A model generated the notes under the pieces. The model saw only the letters and a list, made by a program, of their open reading frames with translations, was not told the origin of the DNA and ran no database searches. From Notospermus geniculatus (lineage: Eukaryota > Nemertea > Pilidiophora > Heteronemertea > Lineidae): 64,000 bases of DNA. Positions within the stretch are counted from its first letter, which is position 1, and each line of letters opens with the position of its first letter. Positions 21,590 to 32,962 of this stretch are shown here, piece after piece. The position numbers and the translations under genes are program-made. Location of the stretch: positions 99,712 through 163,711 of the forward strand of contig NMRB01001262.1 of NCBI GenBank assembly GCA_002633025.1. The letters run 5' to 3'.

Positions 21590-21935
21590 GGGTATNCGCA
21601 CAGAAAGCCAATAATGCTTTTGGTGCCTGTCGGCAGTTTATAGTTAACCCCTCAACTGTGTAATTTTTTTAGTTCAAATTTGCCAAAAAAATATAATTTG
21701 ACACATAATGTTCCGGACGTGACATAACGTCCTACGCACTGTGACGTGCCATTTCCTTGCAAGGCGAGGCAAGCTGCAACCCTCGGGTGTTTTCGGGGGT
21801 TCCCCAGATTCCGTATTGACATCATAGTACGCTGTACCTAGTTAAGGGTTTAATGGGAAAATACTTTATGACTAACTGCCGATAGGTGCCGGTAGCACTA
21901 TCGGACTTTTATTTCTGTGCGGTCAGCCCTGGTGA
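21590..21935. mobile_element. Foldback element R (with one-base gap)
   Basis: CGCACAGAAA near the left end and TTTCTGTGCGGTCAG at the right are inverse. A second inverse pair, GGTGCCTGTCGGCAGTTTAT / CTAACTGCCGATAGGTGCC, follows. The single n at 21596 after a G-run truncates the left end. Related to the small element at 32760. Confidence 0.6.
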
Positions 21936-22487
21936 CTAGCTAAGAATTGACAGGCACATGCACCCTCTCAAAATTACAGCAAAAAATTCATTTGTTTTTT
22001 ACATGTTTATTTTTTTATCTTGTCCATTTCAACAAATATCAATATATTTTGCGTTATACTACATTTTGACTTGGAATTCCGTCATCAGCTTGGTGATGAC
22101 AAGTTGCACATGGGTCCTAAAAAATTTTCATGATCAAAGATATTTTTTAGAAATATTTCTTGAATCAACATTAAGGTTATTCAGGTTTATGGAATTTTCT
22201 ACCTTATTCTCGTCTGTCGAATAATGATTTACAAAGTCTAGCAAAGATAAGTCAAGCCCAGGTGAAGTGTATATACACCTGGAGTGCATCAGAGGTTCAA
22301 GAGCATGGGAAAATGTAGTCAGGTTAAGATGAAACTGGAATGCTTGTTAGCACCTTACATTTATTTCCGTCTTTGACCTGAAATTCTTCATTTTTTCCGA
22401 ACCAGGAATTGATGGCTATGTAGGGCACTTCCCGCCATGAATTTACGCATTGGCCTACATATTGAAGATCTCTCCTGCTTCTTGTGG
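21936..22487. other. No gene seen
   Basis: Unassigned AT-rich DNA. Confidence 0.45.
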
Positions 22488-22866
22488 GAGCCGTGCCATG
22501 GTCTAGTGGCTTGGGACTCAGGTTAAATCATCCCTGGCTCTTCACATCCGTTGCATGGGACAGTAGGCCTAAGCCGTGATGCCTTGTACCTTGTGCCTTT
22601 GCAAATGGGGATTTGGCCTTGTGGTTTAGGCGTGCTGCCCCGAGTGCTGGCAATTGGTGCCTTATGCGAGGGTCCGTGGGTTCGAGTCCGGTAGGAAGCT
22701 ATGTCTTTCACTTAAGAAACCTGTTATTATTATGTGCCTTCGCAAGGGCATGTAAAAGACCCCATCCAAGTGAGGAACATGAGTAGCTGTAGCTGAGATG
22801 GCACTCCATAATTACCAGGGCCAATAATGGTATGGCTAGCCCTGCCAGGAAAATCTGATACAAAGT
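22488..22866 (+). repeat. SINE-B with deleted B box, split by SINE-C
   Basis: The head keeps the A-box-like TGGTCTAGTGG but lacks the following 40-50 bp with the B box. The body resumes as TTAAATCATCCCTGGCTCTT, is cut inside GTGCCTTTGCAAGGGC, and continues to the GCCAGGAAAATCTGATACAA tail. Confidence 0.85.
22605..22732 (+). mobile_element. SINE-C, complete copy nested in SINE-B
   Basis: A 128-bp tRNA-like element with exact A box TGGTTTAGGCG and B box GGTTCGAGTCC and a TTATTATTAT tail. Flanked by TGTGCCTTTGCAA (22592-22604) and TGTGCCTTCGCAA (22733-22745), a 13-bp duplication of host SINE-B sequence. It lacks the SINE-A and SINE-B bodies, so it is a separate, very short family. Confidence 0.9.
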
Positions 22867-23231
22867 TCTCCAGAACCTGCCTGTTTGACAATGCCTGATG
22901 GTCATAGACATCAATATCGAGGATCAGCTGACACGCCCGAGATGACAGTCATGAAAGCGCGACTGTCTGGACCAATAAATGTCTACATACCCGGAAAGAA
23001 GTGCAAACAAGTCTGACTTACCATCGGGGTGCAACCCTGGAGTTAAGCACACAAGAAAAAGAAAGATCCATGAATATCCGATTGTATTTGTTCTCCCGTT
23101 ACACGATGTCTGGTATCGGTACCTGCCGGCGCCCTTCCAAAGAAAGTGCATGTTTCGTATAGTTGGCGCCAGAGTATCACATATCCAATGAATACCAATC
23201 CAAATCAGTGTATTCCTATTTTGACCCTCAT
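22867..23231. other. No gene seen
   Basis: Unassigned; short frames on both strands. Confidence 0.4.
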
Positions 23232-23377
23232 GGGGCCGTGTGCACCAACGAAGATTATCTTCACTCAGGTTGAGCCACAATTTTTCCATTGTCACATCAT
23301 GCCCTGGCAAACCTGAGCAACTGAAAAGCTGTGGCTCAACCCGAGTTCAAGATAATCTTCGTTGGTGGATATGGTCC
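23232..23377. mobile_element. P2 foldback MITE, copy 1
   Basis: GCACCAACGAAGATTATCTT and its inverse AAGATAATCTTCGTTGGTG form about 40-bp arms that continue through GGTTGAGCCACA / TGTGGCTCAACC. The loop carries CACATCATGCCCTGGCAAAC. The sister copy at 29384 is nearly identical. Confidence 0.85.
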
Positions 23378-23797
23378 ATGATGTTTAGAACGGTGGAAGT
23401 CTAGTTTCCAACCTGTATCCACCAGGACACTGTGTATCTGATTTGACAGAAGACCAGGGAATTCGAAAATGGACCCTTACATCATATTGAGTAACCGTTG
23501 CAAATAACTGACTGACTCCCAATGAAAAACTTGGACTCTCGTTACAATAAATCTGATCACGTTAAATAAATCTCGTACCTGGCATAGTGGCGGCTGTTTT
23601 GTGTTTTTGGCAGTGCTACTTTCACCCCGAATGACCGGGTACGTTTTGTCCTCTAACGGAACAACAATGCTACAATTGTGCCATGATCGCTGGCCCACGG
23701 CACCCATGCGACAACAGAAATTTGGTACCATTCATAACATCATCAGTAATTTTAATACACCTGATGCAGAAGTTATTTTTGCAACTGGCCTAGAAAC

Positions 23798-23891
23798 GTT
23801 CACTTCTGGGATCTCTACTAGAAAGTGCCTGGAAGACCCCGTTTCAGGTCGAAAATTTGCAAAATGCGGAGACAACTTTTCTTTTACTATC
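23798..23891 (+). mobile_element. Truncated HRE fragment
   Basis: Right arm only: GGATCTCTACTAGAAAGTGC, a diverged GAAGACCCCGTTTCAGGTCG hairpin, then AATTTGCAAAATGCGGAGAC. Flanks CCTAGAAAC and CCTGGAAAC could be a 9-bp duplication. Left arm and tail are missing. Confidence 0.6.
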
Positions 23892-24453
23892 AGCCTGGAA
23901 ACAAGGTGAGATTGACACTGCAGTCAAACTGGTATAGTTCTGACATCCCGTCTATCACCTCTGAGCATCGGGTTCATGCACTACTTAGGGCCGCTCCATA
24001 CGATAAAATTTTTCATCCAATTTTTGGGAAATTCAGATTCAGGGCCTATTAGGGCTTTAATGTATTACCCGCATGTAGGACTTTTAATTGAGCATATTCA
24101 GAATTCGATGAAAAATTTGATCATGTGGAGCGGCCCTTTAGAATTAACTCATCTGCCCCCAGGTTTGAGCAGACAGTATCTTCTGTTGAAGTTTTTTAAA
24201 ACCCTAGGGAACGAATTGGAAAAAAATTTGAAGGAACATTCTTCATTTGCTTGATAGGAACAACCGTTCTTCAAATAATTTTCAATCCTTCCCATAGGAT
24301 GCGAGGAAAAGTTGACAGAAGATGTCGTCTGTTGGACATGGGGTAGATGACTTGATGACTTCTTTCAGTTGAATCTGCAGTTTGTTCAATTGGTGGCAAA
24401 AATAAACAAATGAGCTTATCTGTTTTTGGTGGTGGTGATCACCCTGATGGTCC

Positions 24454-24702
24454 CTATATGTAGACCGTTCTCAAATTGACGTAAACGACAAAGATCTGCA
24501 CACTTCCTCCTAAATCTCAACCACAGCCTCGGTCTGAAACTGAATGACGTAATACAGACAACCCCATGGCAGTGACATCGAAGACGTTGCCTCAGATTCG
24601 ACCATTGCTGAATCATGAATGGCGTCACGTCAGCCGGTTTCAGATCGAGGTTCTGGTTGAGATTTCGGCGGAAGTGTGCAGATCGAGAATCGTCTATAGC
24701 AC
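24454..24702. mobile_element. Foldback element D, copy 1
   Basis: Long inverse arms: TCTGCACACTTCCTCCTAAA / CGGCGGAAGTGTGCAGA and CCTCGGTCTGAAAC / GTTTCAGATCGAGG. Same design and sequence as the copy within SINE-B at 38519. The 126-codon antisense frame here is a by-product. Confidence 0.8.
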
Positions 24703-26592
24703 CTATTACCTCCAGAAGTCTGCAAGTCAGACGCCACAAAACTGTCCGCACAAACTTAGAAACCGTCCAAACCGGGAAGTGATTTTCTGGGTTCAATCAT
24801 CCCGGCTTAGTTGACGACAACTTCGGACAAAGAGCTTCCAAGGGAAGTGCATCTTTTGATGTTTCGACGTCTTTCTATGTCTGTCTGCGATCGGAGGCAG
24901 ACAGTTTTATGGATTTCACGCCCCACTCAGCCATTGGTTTCTGCCCAGACTGTCTGGGTAGGTAGGCCAAGAGGTTCAAATCACGATATATGGACCAATC
25001 TCATGGATCTATACAATAAGAGAGAAAGTCCAAAACTACGATGAACTCCTTCTACAGTTTGGAGGCATCCACAATAATTTCAGTAGTACCTGTGGGTGGT
25101 TAGAAGTGCCAGTTAGGTTTTAAGCATGACAAATTGAAGAAATTGCCGTTCGAAATGTGCTTTTGACAAGGAAATCCTTTGTTGACCTACGCAGTTTATT
25201 TTGAGCTATTGGGGAATCCCCACCTAGCAATGCTGACACAGCACGCATTGAATGTTACCGATATTCTTACTGTCACGACTGTGTAGGCCTACAGTATGAT
25301 GTCCGCTGTACAATACAACGGATGGCCTACTTAAAGACAGCCTTTCTGTTGCCGCTGATGCATGTGATGTCGGAGGACCTATGGGTTTCCTAAAGTATTT
25401 TGTGCAGTTATGCCCCTCGGCCACCCTGGGGATTCCGTAGGCACTATGGCCTCCTCACCAACACTGGTTTGTAACACAACTTATACGCTCATACAACAAT
25501 TGTCATTGTCTTCCCCCAATGTCAATCCCCAGGATGATTGACTTTCTTGGCTTAATCACTGCAACAGACCTACATGACAGTAGGTGGCGCTATGCTGCAG
25601 ATATCCAAAATGCTGTCATCATAATCAAAACGCTGTCATCAAAATTAGTTTACATATTTCAATTCGGCAAACGGACTCGCCCTCCACACATCAAATCGAG
25701 CTACAATAAATGTCGTCTTCTTCAAGGAAGTCCCAGAACCTACCCTGACATCATAATCACCAAGTAGCACCATCTCCTGAAGTACAAATCACCACCCAAG
25801 GTTACCATGGTCTGATGGTTTGCACGCTCCACCAACACGCCCGCAGGACGGGTAACATGCTAGTAAGGAATATTCCGGGTGACGAGGTACGGACATTCCG
25901 GGTAAGAAATTAACAAGCCAGGCCCTTTTTTAATTCACTTATAGACCTCCTCTTGGGGCGGATCCATGATTCTGATAAAGGGGGGTATCATAAATAGCCC
26001 CAGTTTCCAGGAAGTGTCATCAGTGGCAGGTGGGTCAACAAGGTATCAAAATAACCCAAACTTGGCATTTACCCCTGGCCAAAAATACACCGAGAAAAAA
26101 TGATTTTGTGAAGATACTGTCTACTACATCACTGGGGAGCCAATAAGAAGTACATATACATTTACCTCCAACCAGGACAATTTATAGTCTTCCATATTCC
26201 GAGCCACAATCATACATAATAAAGATATTCCAGCAATAACCTTTCCTAAGAACTCATCACTTCACAATGTCCTCCAACCCAAGATAAATATTTAACATTG
26301 TAGTTAAACTGTCCGACAGGTGGACAAAATGGGCTCATTTTTCATCGGAGGAAAAAATCTCCCAAGGTTAAAGAGGTCGTTAGACGTCATTCGTCATCTC
26401 ATCATTTCTATTTTTTACTCAAGGGAATCATAGCCCTCGGCAGAATGAACAAAATCTTTGTTTCTCGTCCACCCACGTGTGTTTGTAAAGGATGAAAGGA
26501 ATGCCGTACTGTTTCTGTCAATTGGATTTTTAAAATATCAGACATGTATTAAAGAAGTGCAAGTGCTAACTCAGGGCATTATAGCTATCATC
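24703..26592. other. No gene seen; one MITE end fragment
   Basis: Almost 1.9 kb with little recognisable repeat. GGGGCGGATCCATGATTCTG near 25955 looks like the left end of a family E MITE without its partner. Confidence 0.5.
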
Positions 26593-26912
26593 AAGAGTGG
26601 CGGATTTAGGGGGCATGGCCCCCTTATGCAGCAGAGTGATGTTCTCTAAGGGCCTCAGATGCCTGGAAGATGCATATTTGGCATCCTACTTTGAAAATTT
26701 TCTGGGGGAGCAGGCCCCTAGACTCCCCTCAGTGTTTCCGCCAGAGGGTACTAAGGATACTAAAGCTAGTACACTCAAAGGAACAGAAAAGGGCCATTTT
26801 CTTTAATATCATGGGGTTTTTGCTGTTTTTGAAGAACTTGGTACCCTAAAGAAATTTCTGGCAAAACCCTGCCCTGTGCATCCCCCCTTTCCGGATCTGG
26901 ATAGATCTGCCC
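26593..26912. mobile_element. CAG...CTG MITE (N2), split by family F
   Basis: AGTGGCGGATTTAGGGGGC, then GCAGAGTGATGTTCT, CCTCAGATGCCTGGAAGATG and a right part ending TCTGGATAGATCTGCCC, matching the intact element at 62390 apart from the nested insert. Confidence 0.7.
26730..26871 (+). mobile_element. Nested MITE, family F (142 bp)
   Basis: Ends CAGTGTTTCCGCCAGAG and TTTCTGGCAAAACCCTG are inverse. It is the reverse-orientation sister of the element at 2072, also nested in an N2 MITE. Confidence 0.8.
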
Positions 26913-27003
26913 ATGGTCAAACGATATTTGGTGATTTTTACGATATGTAGGGGGAAACAAGAGCTGCCGGAGTAATTAAAACCACTGATCTTCAAAAGAA
27001 ATC

Positions 27004-27085
27004 AGTCTCACTACCACATAGGGGACTGAACCCGCGACCTCACTGGTGCCAGGCGCAGATTTTACGTGCGCCATCCTGACAACTT
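27004..27085 (-). repeat. SINE-D-like tRNA head
   Basis: Reverse strand shows GCGGGTTCAGTCCCC (B box) and GTCAGGATGGCGCACGTAAA (degenerate A box), as in the SINE-D heads. Confidence 0.5.
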
Positions 27086-27839
27086 AAAACTAGATTCACT
27101 GGTGTCCTTGTTAAATAAAAAAAATACACCTGTGACCTGACCGGTCAAGTATTTCCCATCCATCAAGCCAATCGGTGAAAACTTATCAAAAAGAACCCCT
27201 CGCAATATTTCAAAATAAATTTTCTTCGCTGAAAAAGCGAATGTTTTCTAAAGCCTTATTGTTTCCGCCGTTATCAGCCCAAAACAAGATGACACCAACA
27301 TCACGTCTGCAGTCAGAGGACATTAATAATTAGCAATAAATAAACGCCGTCTGATCCAGGACCTGTCCAGTTATTAAAATGCTATAAATCTTCCCTGTCC
27401 TGCCAGCTATTATCATTGATATTAGTCCAACACAATACAATGTACCCCTCTAGTTATATTCTCAACAAATGGCGTTAATTTTCTCAACCATCTTGCGGGC
27501 AACTTGAGACAACAAAACAAAGCCACACATTTTTCTTTGTCAAGTTTATAAAATATTTTCTGAACAGAGTATATAAGAATAATTAATCTTGAATGATAAA
27601 GCAGTTATAAGAGTTAGAGAGGAATTCTTTACAAATCAGTTGTTTGATGAGAATATTTCATACCAAACATAATAATGGCTTTGGCTCGATATTTTGTTTG
27701 GACTCTGGAGCAAAACCAAATGCAGCATTTTAGGCCACATAAAAAAATCTTTAGTTTACATGTAGCACCCCTGCCTCGAAATTTCTTTTCCTCCTCAAAT
27801 ATTTTATTTTTTTTTAAATTTGTGATTTAACTTCATTTG
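27086..27839. other. No gene seen; AT-rich
   Basis: Unassigned, strongly AT-rich, ending at an assembly gap. Confidence 0.5.
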
Positions 27840-27890
27840 NNNNNNNNNNNNNNNNNNNNNNNNNNNNNNNNNNNNNNNNNNNNNNNNNNN
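27840..27890. other. Assembly gap (51 n)
   Basis: Run of n followed by a G-run. Confidence 0.98.
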
Positions 27891-27976
27891 GGGGGGGCGT
27901 CTTTCATTATTCTTGCTAGTTTAAGATCCAGCAAATGGCTGTGTAAGCTTTAGGTCTGAAATCTGAAAAATTGACC

Positions 27977-28075
27977 CTGAGTTTCTGAAATTTGGAGCAA
28001 TTCATTGAAATTCACCGCAGATTTCAATGTTTCTAGCAGAGTGCGCCCCCCTTTTCCGAAATCGTCGATCCGCCC
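27977..28075 (-). mobile_element. hAT-like MITE, family E (partial)
   Basis: TGAAATTTGGAGCAATTCAT through CGAAATCGTCGATCCGCCCTG; the end towards the gap is missing. Confidence 0.65.
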
Positions 28076-28639
28076 TGAATCACAAATTGTCTTCGACTTC
28101 TTCCTCATTTTCAGCTTGAGGCCAACGTTTTGTCAATTTCAGTAGGCTGAGGCTTACTGTCTGTCTTTTGTAAAATCTAAGTAATTACATTTCTTCCTGA
28201 AGTTATTTTGGTTCATCCTGGTTCATATCTTGCGGGAGAAAAGACGTTTTTATTGTGACGGGTCACATATGATGCTAAACCACAATCAAATTCCATGTAC
28301 ATTTCTTCGTTTTCAGGCATGTTTATTTCTTCTTTCATTCCCAGAAGCTTGACTTGTGTGGAAATTAAAAGAAGTGACTTGTCTCTGATTTTTATAACAT
28401 GGCAGAGAAATCGAACAGGCCTAGTCCACCCTAAGAAATTTGTGCAAGGTTACACTGGGGGTGAGTTCCTTTCAGAAAAATCTCGACTACATATTGTCAA
28501 TTTAAGTCACATACCCTAAACAACAGACCACCTGTCATCTGGATGCAAGTCTGATGCATGCCGTCAAAAACAATAGCACTGCCACCTATGTGTAGACAGT
28601 CATACTAGAAAGCTCTCAGCAATCAATAAAACGGTATAC
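28076..28639. other. No gene seen
   Basis: Unassigned sequence. Confidence 0.45.
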
Positions 28640-29608
28640 AGATCCATAAAACAGTTGAACCTCTGTGTTACGATCAGATAGAAATGTCTCCCTTGTTACA
28701 GAGCAAATCTGTAATGGCTTCGTTACAGAGCAAGTCTGTGTTGGCCTTGTTTCAGAGTACATGTACATGTATATCAACTTTGTTACAGATTCCAACTTTG
28801 TTGTGAAGTAGATCAGCCTTTTTACAGAGCAGATCAGCTTTGGTACAGATTTTATAGGCTTTACACAGCAGATCAGCCTTGGTACAGATTTTATAGGCTT
28901 TACAGAGCAAATCAGCCTTGGTACAGATTTTATAGGGTTTCCACAGCAGATCCGCCTTGGTACAGATTTTATAGGCTTTACACAGCAGATCAGTCTTGGT
29001 ACAGATTTTATAGGCTTTACAGACCAGATCAGCCTTGGTACAGATTTTATAGGCTTTACAGACCAGATCAGCCTTGGTACAGATTTTATAGGCTTTACAC
29101 AGCAGATCAGCCTTGGTACAGATTTTATAGGCTTTACAGAGCAGATCAGCCTTGGTACAGATTTTATAGGCTTTACACAGCAGATCAGCCTTGGTACAGA
29201 TTTTATAGGCTTTACACAGCAGATCCGCCTTGGTACAGATTTTATAGGCTTCACAACGTAGATCCGCCTTGGTACAGATTTTATAGGCTTTACACAGCAG
29301 ATCAGCCTTGTACAGATTTTATAGGCTTTAGAACGCAGATCCGCCTTGGTACAGATTTAGGCTTTTACAGAGAAGATCAGCCTAAGGGCCGTAAGCACCA
29401 ACGAAGATTATCATGAACTCAGGTTGAGCCACAACTTTTCCTTTGTCACACCATGCCCTGGCAAAACTGAACAATTGAAAAGCTGTGGTTCAACCTTGAG
29501 TTCAAGATAATCTTCGTTGGTGCATACAGCCTTAAGTGTTACAGAGCGGATACGCCTTGTTATAGAGCAGATCAGCCTTGTTATAGAGCAGATTCCCGCC
29601 TTGTTACA
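28640..29608. repeat. 39-bp minisatellite T2, split by P2 foldback
   Basis: About 13 clear units: CTTGGTACAGATTTTATAGG then CTTTACACAGCAGATCAGC, with degenerate units on both sides (GTTACAGAGCAGATC). The unit is 13 codons, so the minus strand stays open for 212 codons as a 13-residue repeat (PRLICCVKPIKSV). No start context, signal or flanking exon supports a gene. Confidence 0.9.
29384..29533. mobile_element. P2 foldback MITE, copy 2, inside T2
   Basis: Arms GCACCAACGAAGATTATCAT and ATCTTCGTTGGTGCATACA; the T2 minisatellite resumes after it with TGTTACAGAGCGGATACGCC. Flanks TAA/TTA are compatible with a 3-bp TWA target (Harbinger-like, inference). Confidence 0.85.
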
Positions 29609-30151
29609 ATTTCAGCTCCCACATTATCGCATCAAAATCCTCAGTGTCAGGACTTCAATTTGAAAATACACTTGTATCAACAGCCTGCTGTGTGGTCAGC
29701 AATGCCGACCATCACCAACAGGAGAAGCTGCACGCCAAACCTCTGTACCTTACAACTGCGATTTTGGTGAATTGTTTGCACCCAAGACTAATTTGAACTA
29801 AAATTTGTAAATTCATATAAAGTAAGTCTTCCAACAGAGACCCAGACAGTTGTCATTTTGATAACATAATAACCCCTTCCGTGTGTAATTAGGTGCAGTG
29901 CTGCTAACAACATAATGATACTATTAATAAACCTAAATAGGGGTATTACAGTCCAGTCAATCGTCAGCTCCACATTGCTGCGGGCCTACTTCTCCGATTG
30001 GAAACAGACTATAGTGGATCGTAGCGGCGTAGTTGGCATAGACTTGGTTATTTCCTACTGTTGCATAGGGCACAGGTTCAATTCCCTTTAGTGTCTAATT
30101 AGGCCATATAATAACAATTGTGGTTCCGATAACGAACTTCCTCCTGAAAGG
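29609..30151. other. No gene; one degenerate tRNA-like head
   Basis: Around 30019-30105, GCGGCGTAGTTGGCATAG followed by AGGTTCAATTCCC resembles a tRNA-derived head (plus strand). The rest is unassigned. Confidence 0.4.
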
Positions 30152-30390
30152 CAGGGTTTCATACAGTTTGGGGGGGGGGGATTTATCCCTGCATGGGTTT
30201 GAGATGGGGTCACATCCCCCCCATCAATTTACAGAGAAATGATTTTTTTTAAAACACAGTGCAACCAGTCAGGAGTTTTTTCAGCCAAATGTTTTCTGCG
30301 GAAGCGCTCCCAGCACCCCCTACCCGGGCGGCTGCCTCTGGTGGCTGCATTTATCCCCTCCCTATCATTTCGTTTCTGGAGGAAACCCTG
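30152..30390. mobile_element. CAG...CTG MITE (239 bp)
   Basis: Ends CAGGGTTTC and GAAACCCTG are perfect inverses; G- and C-rich tracts inside as in related MITEs. No clean target duplication. Confidence 0.55.
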
Positions 30391-30430
30391 GAAGTGGGTA
30401 GGTAGGGGGATTTTTTATATTTCAATAATA

Positions 30431-31237
30431 CAGTGGAACCCCTCAGTTCGACCACCCCTCTTACTTGACCACCCCTCTAAATCGACCGATTTTTCTCGGT
30501 CCCAATGAAATCCTTCACATTTTCCATTAGCTAAGTTGACCACCCCTCTACCCCGACCGCGACCACTCAAATGGTGGGTCCCAAGCTTCATTTCAACCCC
30601 TCTAAATCGACCACGACCACGGAAGTAGATCGAACATGGGCTCTTTTGAAATACATGTACATGTTCTTGTACATGGATTACCTCACTCAGAATGTGGAGA
30701 TGGTCAGAATGACATTCATTCATGGCCACAACACCATGAGCCAAGCCAAACAAAGCTTCCAAGACAAAAGATTTTGTGAAGGTCTTCATTTTATATTATT
30801 GCTGGTGACTATAGCGAAACACAGCAATTTGGATGATTCCTGGCCATAACTCAACTTAATCAATATGATTGATGATTTAGCAATCAAAGTGGGCATTTTT
30901 AGTTAAACTGGGCGATTTGGATTTCAAAGGAAATGTTGCTAATTGACTGGGTATCGGCTAATTAGTGCTCACCTTAGTTGCTAAATCATGTGGTCAAAGG
31001 GCCCTGAACATGTTTATGTCCTCACCTAAATCTCAAATTTAGTTTGTTCACTAATTAATGGCATCCAAATTAATGTACAGTTGACTTGGTACTGATGGTC
31101 AGTCTGGTGATACTATTACTACTATTCTGCGTGAATACACCCCCACCCCCCATCTCAACCTGGCTAAAGTGACCACCCCTCTAAAGAGACCACTTGGCTC
31201 CGGTCCCATGGGTGGTCGATTTGGAGGGGTTCCACTG
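30431..31237. mobile_element. pogo/Tigger-like non-autonomous element (807 bp)
   Basis: TA on each side; ends CAGTGGAACCCCTC and GAGGGGTTCCACTG are perfect inverses. Multiple GACCACCCCTCTA sub-repeats lie near both termini. The terminus resembles pogo-group (Tc1/mariner) elements by established knowledge. No DDE transposase frame remains. Confidence 0.8.
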
Positions 31238-31239
31238 TA

Positions 31240-32054
31240 ATACTTTTGGCAGATTTTGTGATTTTTTTTGGTCAAAAAATAAAGGAAGATTTGCCAAGAT
31301 TTTGAACAGAAGCAATGAATGGAATTTTGCCATTTTTGGAAATAACATTTTTTTGGCCTTTTTCGGCCATAAAAACGGTTTTTTGCCTTTTCCGCCATAA
31401 AAAATCAGGATTAGTATCGTTACCAGAACCACAGTATTTTTTCATTTGGTCTTATCAAATATAAATTTACTTGTAAGGACAAAATAAAACCAAGTACTTT
31501 CCATCAGGTAATAAAATCGCCATTTCTTCTTGGAGATCATCAGGCAAAACGGAGCATCGCCCTCCCGACCAATCAACTAGCAGATTCCAACCATCAAGAC
31601 CACTGACGGGAGGTGCCAACATTTCTAAAGCAACCATATTTATTGGCCGCAGACCCATTTTTGTCAGAAACGTGACAGTTTTATGGTGTCTGGTGGTATT
31701 TAAGCAGATTTATTGTCACATACATCGTCAATTGGGGGCCAACATTACAGATGTAAGTTCCACCCTAAATTGAGCGAGAATTAACAATGCAATTAGACTT
31801 GAACGTGGACAAATATTTGAGTTGAAATGAATCAGCAACAACTGATATTTTTGTTCCATCCTTAGCTTGACTTAATCACATGTACATTTCTACACAAATT
31901 GCACAGAAGAGTTGTTCAAGTTTCTGCCATCAGTGGTTAGGTACCTTATCTGATTCACTAAACAATCATATGTTGATTTTAAGTAATGAAATAATTTGGA
32001 ATCTGACAAGTTGGTAAAATGAATGAACTTCCAGTCTGGGAGGAGGTGTAACTT
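31240..32054. other. No gene seen
   Basis: Unassigned AT-rich DNA with several TTTTGCC repeats. Confidence 0.45.
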
Positions 32055-32160
32055 GTGCAGTGGACCCTCGCTATTAAGGACACCATAATGTTGTCCATAT
32101 TTGAGAAATGACCTAATTACAGGGGTCAAAAGGAACAGAACCAATCAAGCTGGTCCACAT
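32055..32160. mobile_element. pogo-like end fragment
   Basis: CAGTGGACCCTCGCTATTAA resembles pogo-group termini; no matching right end found. Confidence 0.35.
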
Positions 32161-32163
32161 TGA

Positions 32164-32282
32164 GGCCCGAATTTTCGAATGCTCCTCAACGTAAATGAGG
32201 TCCTCAAGGCTATTGTTCTCCTGTTGAGAACAAAAACCTGGAGAAACTCGTTTACGTTGAGGAGCATTCGAAAATACGGACC
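32164..32282. mobile_element. Foldback MITE (119 bp)
   Basis: Arms TTTTCGAATGCTCCTCAACG and CGTTGAGGAGCATTCGAAAA are exact inverses, ending GGCCCGAA / ACGGACC. Similar GGCCCG terminus to the P1 and P2 foldbacks. Confidence 0.85.
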
Positions 32283-32333
32283 TTAGTTTTCTACAGAAAG
32301 GTGGCCTCCAAGCTGAGGTCTGTCAGGGAGGTG

Positions 32334-32610
32334 TATTTAAATTTTTATTTGTATTTAATGTATGTTTCCATCAGGGCCAAATTTGCAGCCTTGGTAAGTA
32401 CAGAAGAGGCCATCTCAAGCTACTCATGTTCCTCACTTGGATGTGGTTTTTTGCTTGCCATTGCAAAGGCACAAGGTAGGCATTACTGCTTACTGTCCCA
32501 TGTGACGGACATGAAGAGCCAGGGATGGTTAATCCCACATGGCCGGGATTCGAACCTGGTACCAGCCGCCTGCAAACCGGACGTGATAACCACTAGCCCA
32601 TCAGGGCTCC
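32334..32610 (-). repeat. SINE-B, near full length
   Basis: Tail, CATCAGGGCCAAATTTGC (small deletion), GGCCATCTCAAGCTACTCAT, GAAGAGCCAGGGATGGTTAA and a head with GGGATTCGAACCTGG (B box) and CCACTAGCCCATCA. Confidence 0.9.
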
Positions 32611-32962
32611 TTGTGGTATATTTATAGTCAACTCTAGCAAATGGTAGGCTACTGAATGAAATTGACCCAAAAGGACCATGACATTCTATTGCCAGGCTGG
32701 ATTTGAACCCAGGACCTGCTGCTTGCTAAGCAGACATGATAACCACTAGGCCATCAGGGGTAGCCGCATAGAAACTCCGCTGGTGCTTCGACAGCCTATC
32801 GGTGTCAAAATGCATGGAAAAATGCACAGCACTATCGGCAGATGGGCTCCGCTAGTGCTAGCGGGGTTTCTATGCGGCCACCCCAGGGCTCCTTGTGGTA
32901 TGTCTAGTCAACTCGGCAAATTGAATGAAATTGACCAAATTGACCACGACGCTCTATTGACG
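32541..32962 (-). repeat. Tandem duplication of SINE-B head plus flank, second copy interrupted
   Basis: The head and downstream GGCTCCTTGTGGTAT..GAATGAAATTGACC flank recur about 150 bp later. The second head (32697-32759) is cut by a small foldback, and the second flank resumes at 32884. Duplication came first, insertion second. Confidence 0.8.
32760..32883. mobile_element. Foldback MITE R, 124 bp, in the duplicated SINE head
   Basis: GCCGCATAGAAACTCCGCTG and GCTAGCGGGGTTTCTATGCGG are inverse arms. CAGGG occurs at 32755-32759 and 32884-32888, a 5-bp duplication of SINE sequence. Related to the element at 21590. Confidence 0.85.

Noticed and set aside
24416-24796. 126-codon minus-strand frame
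   Set aside because: Covers foldback element D; the related copy at 38519 shows no conserved frame of that length.
28616-29254. 212-codon minus-strand frame
   Set aside because: Explained by the 39-bp minisatellite whose unit is a multiple of three; no start context or exon support.
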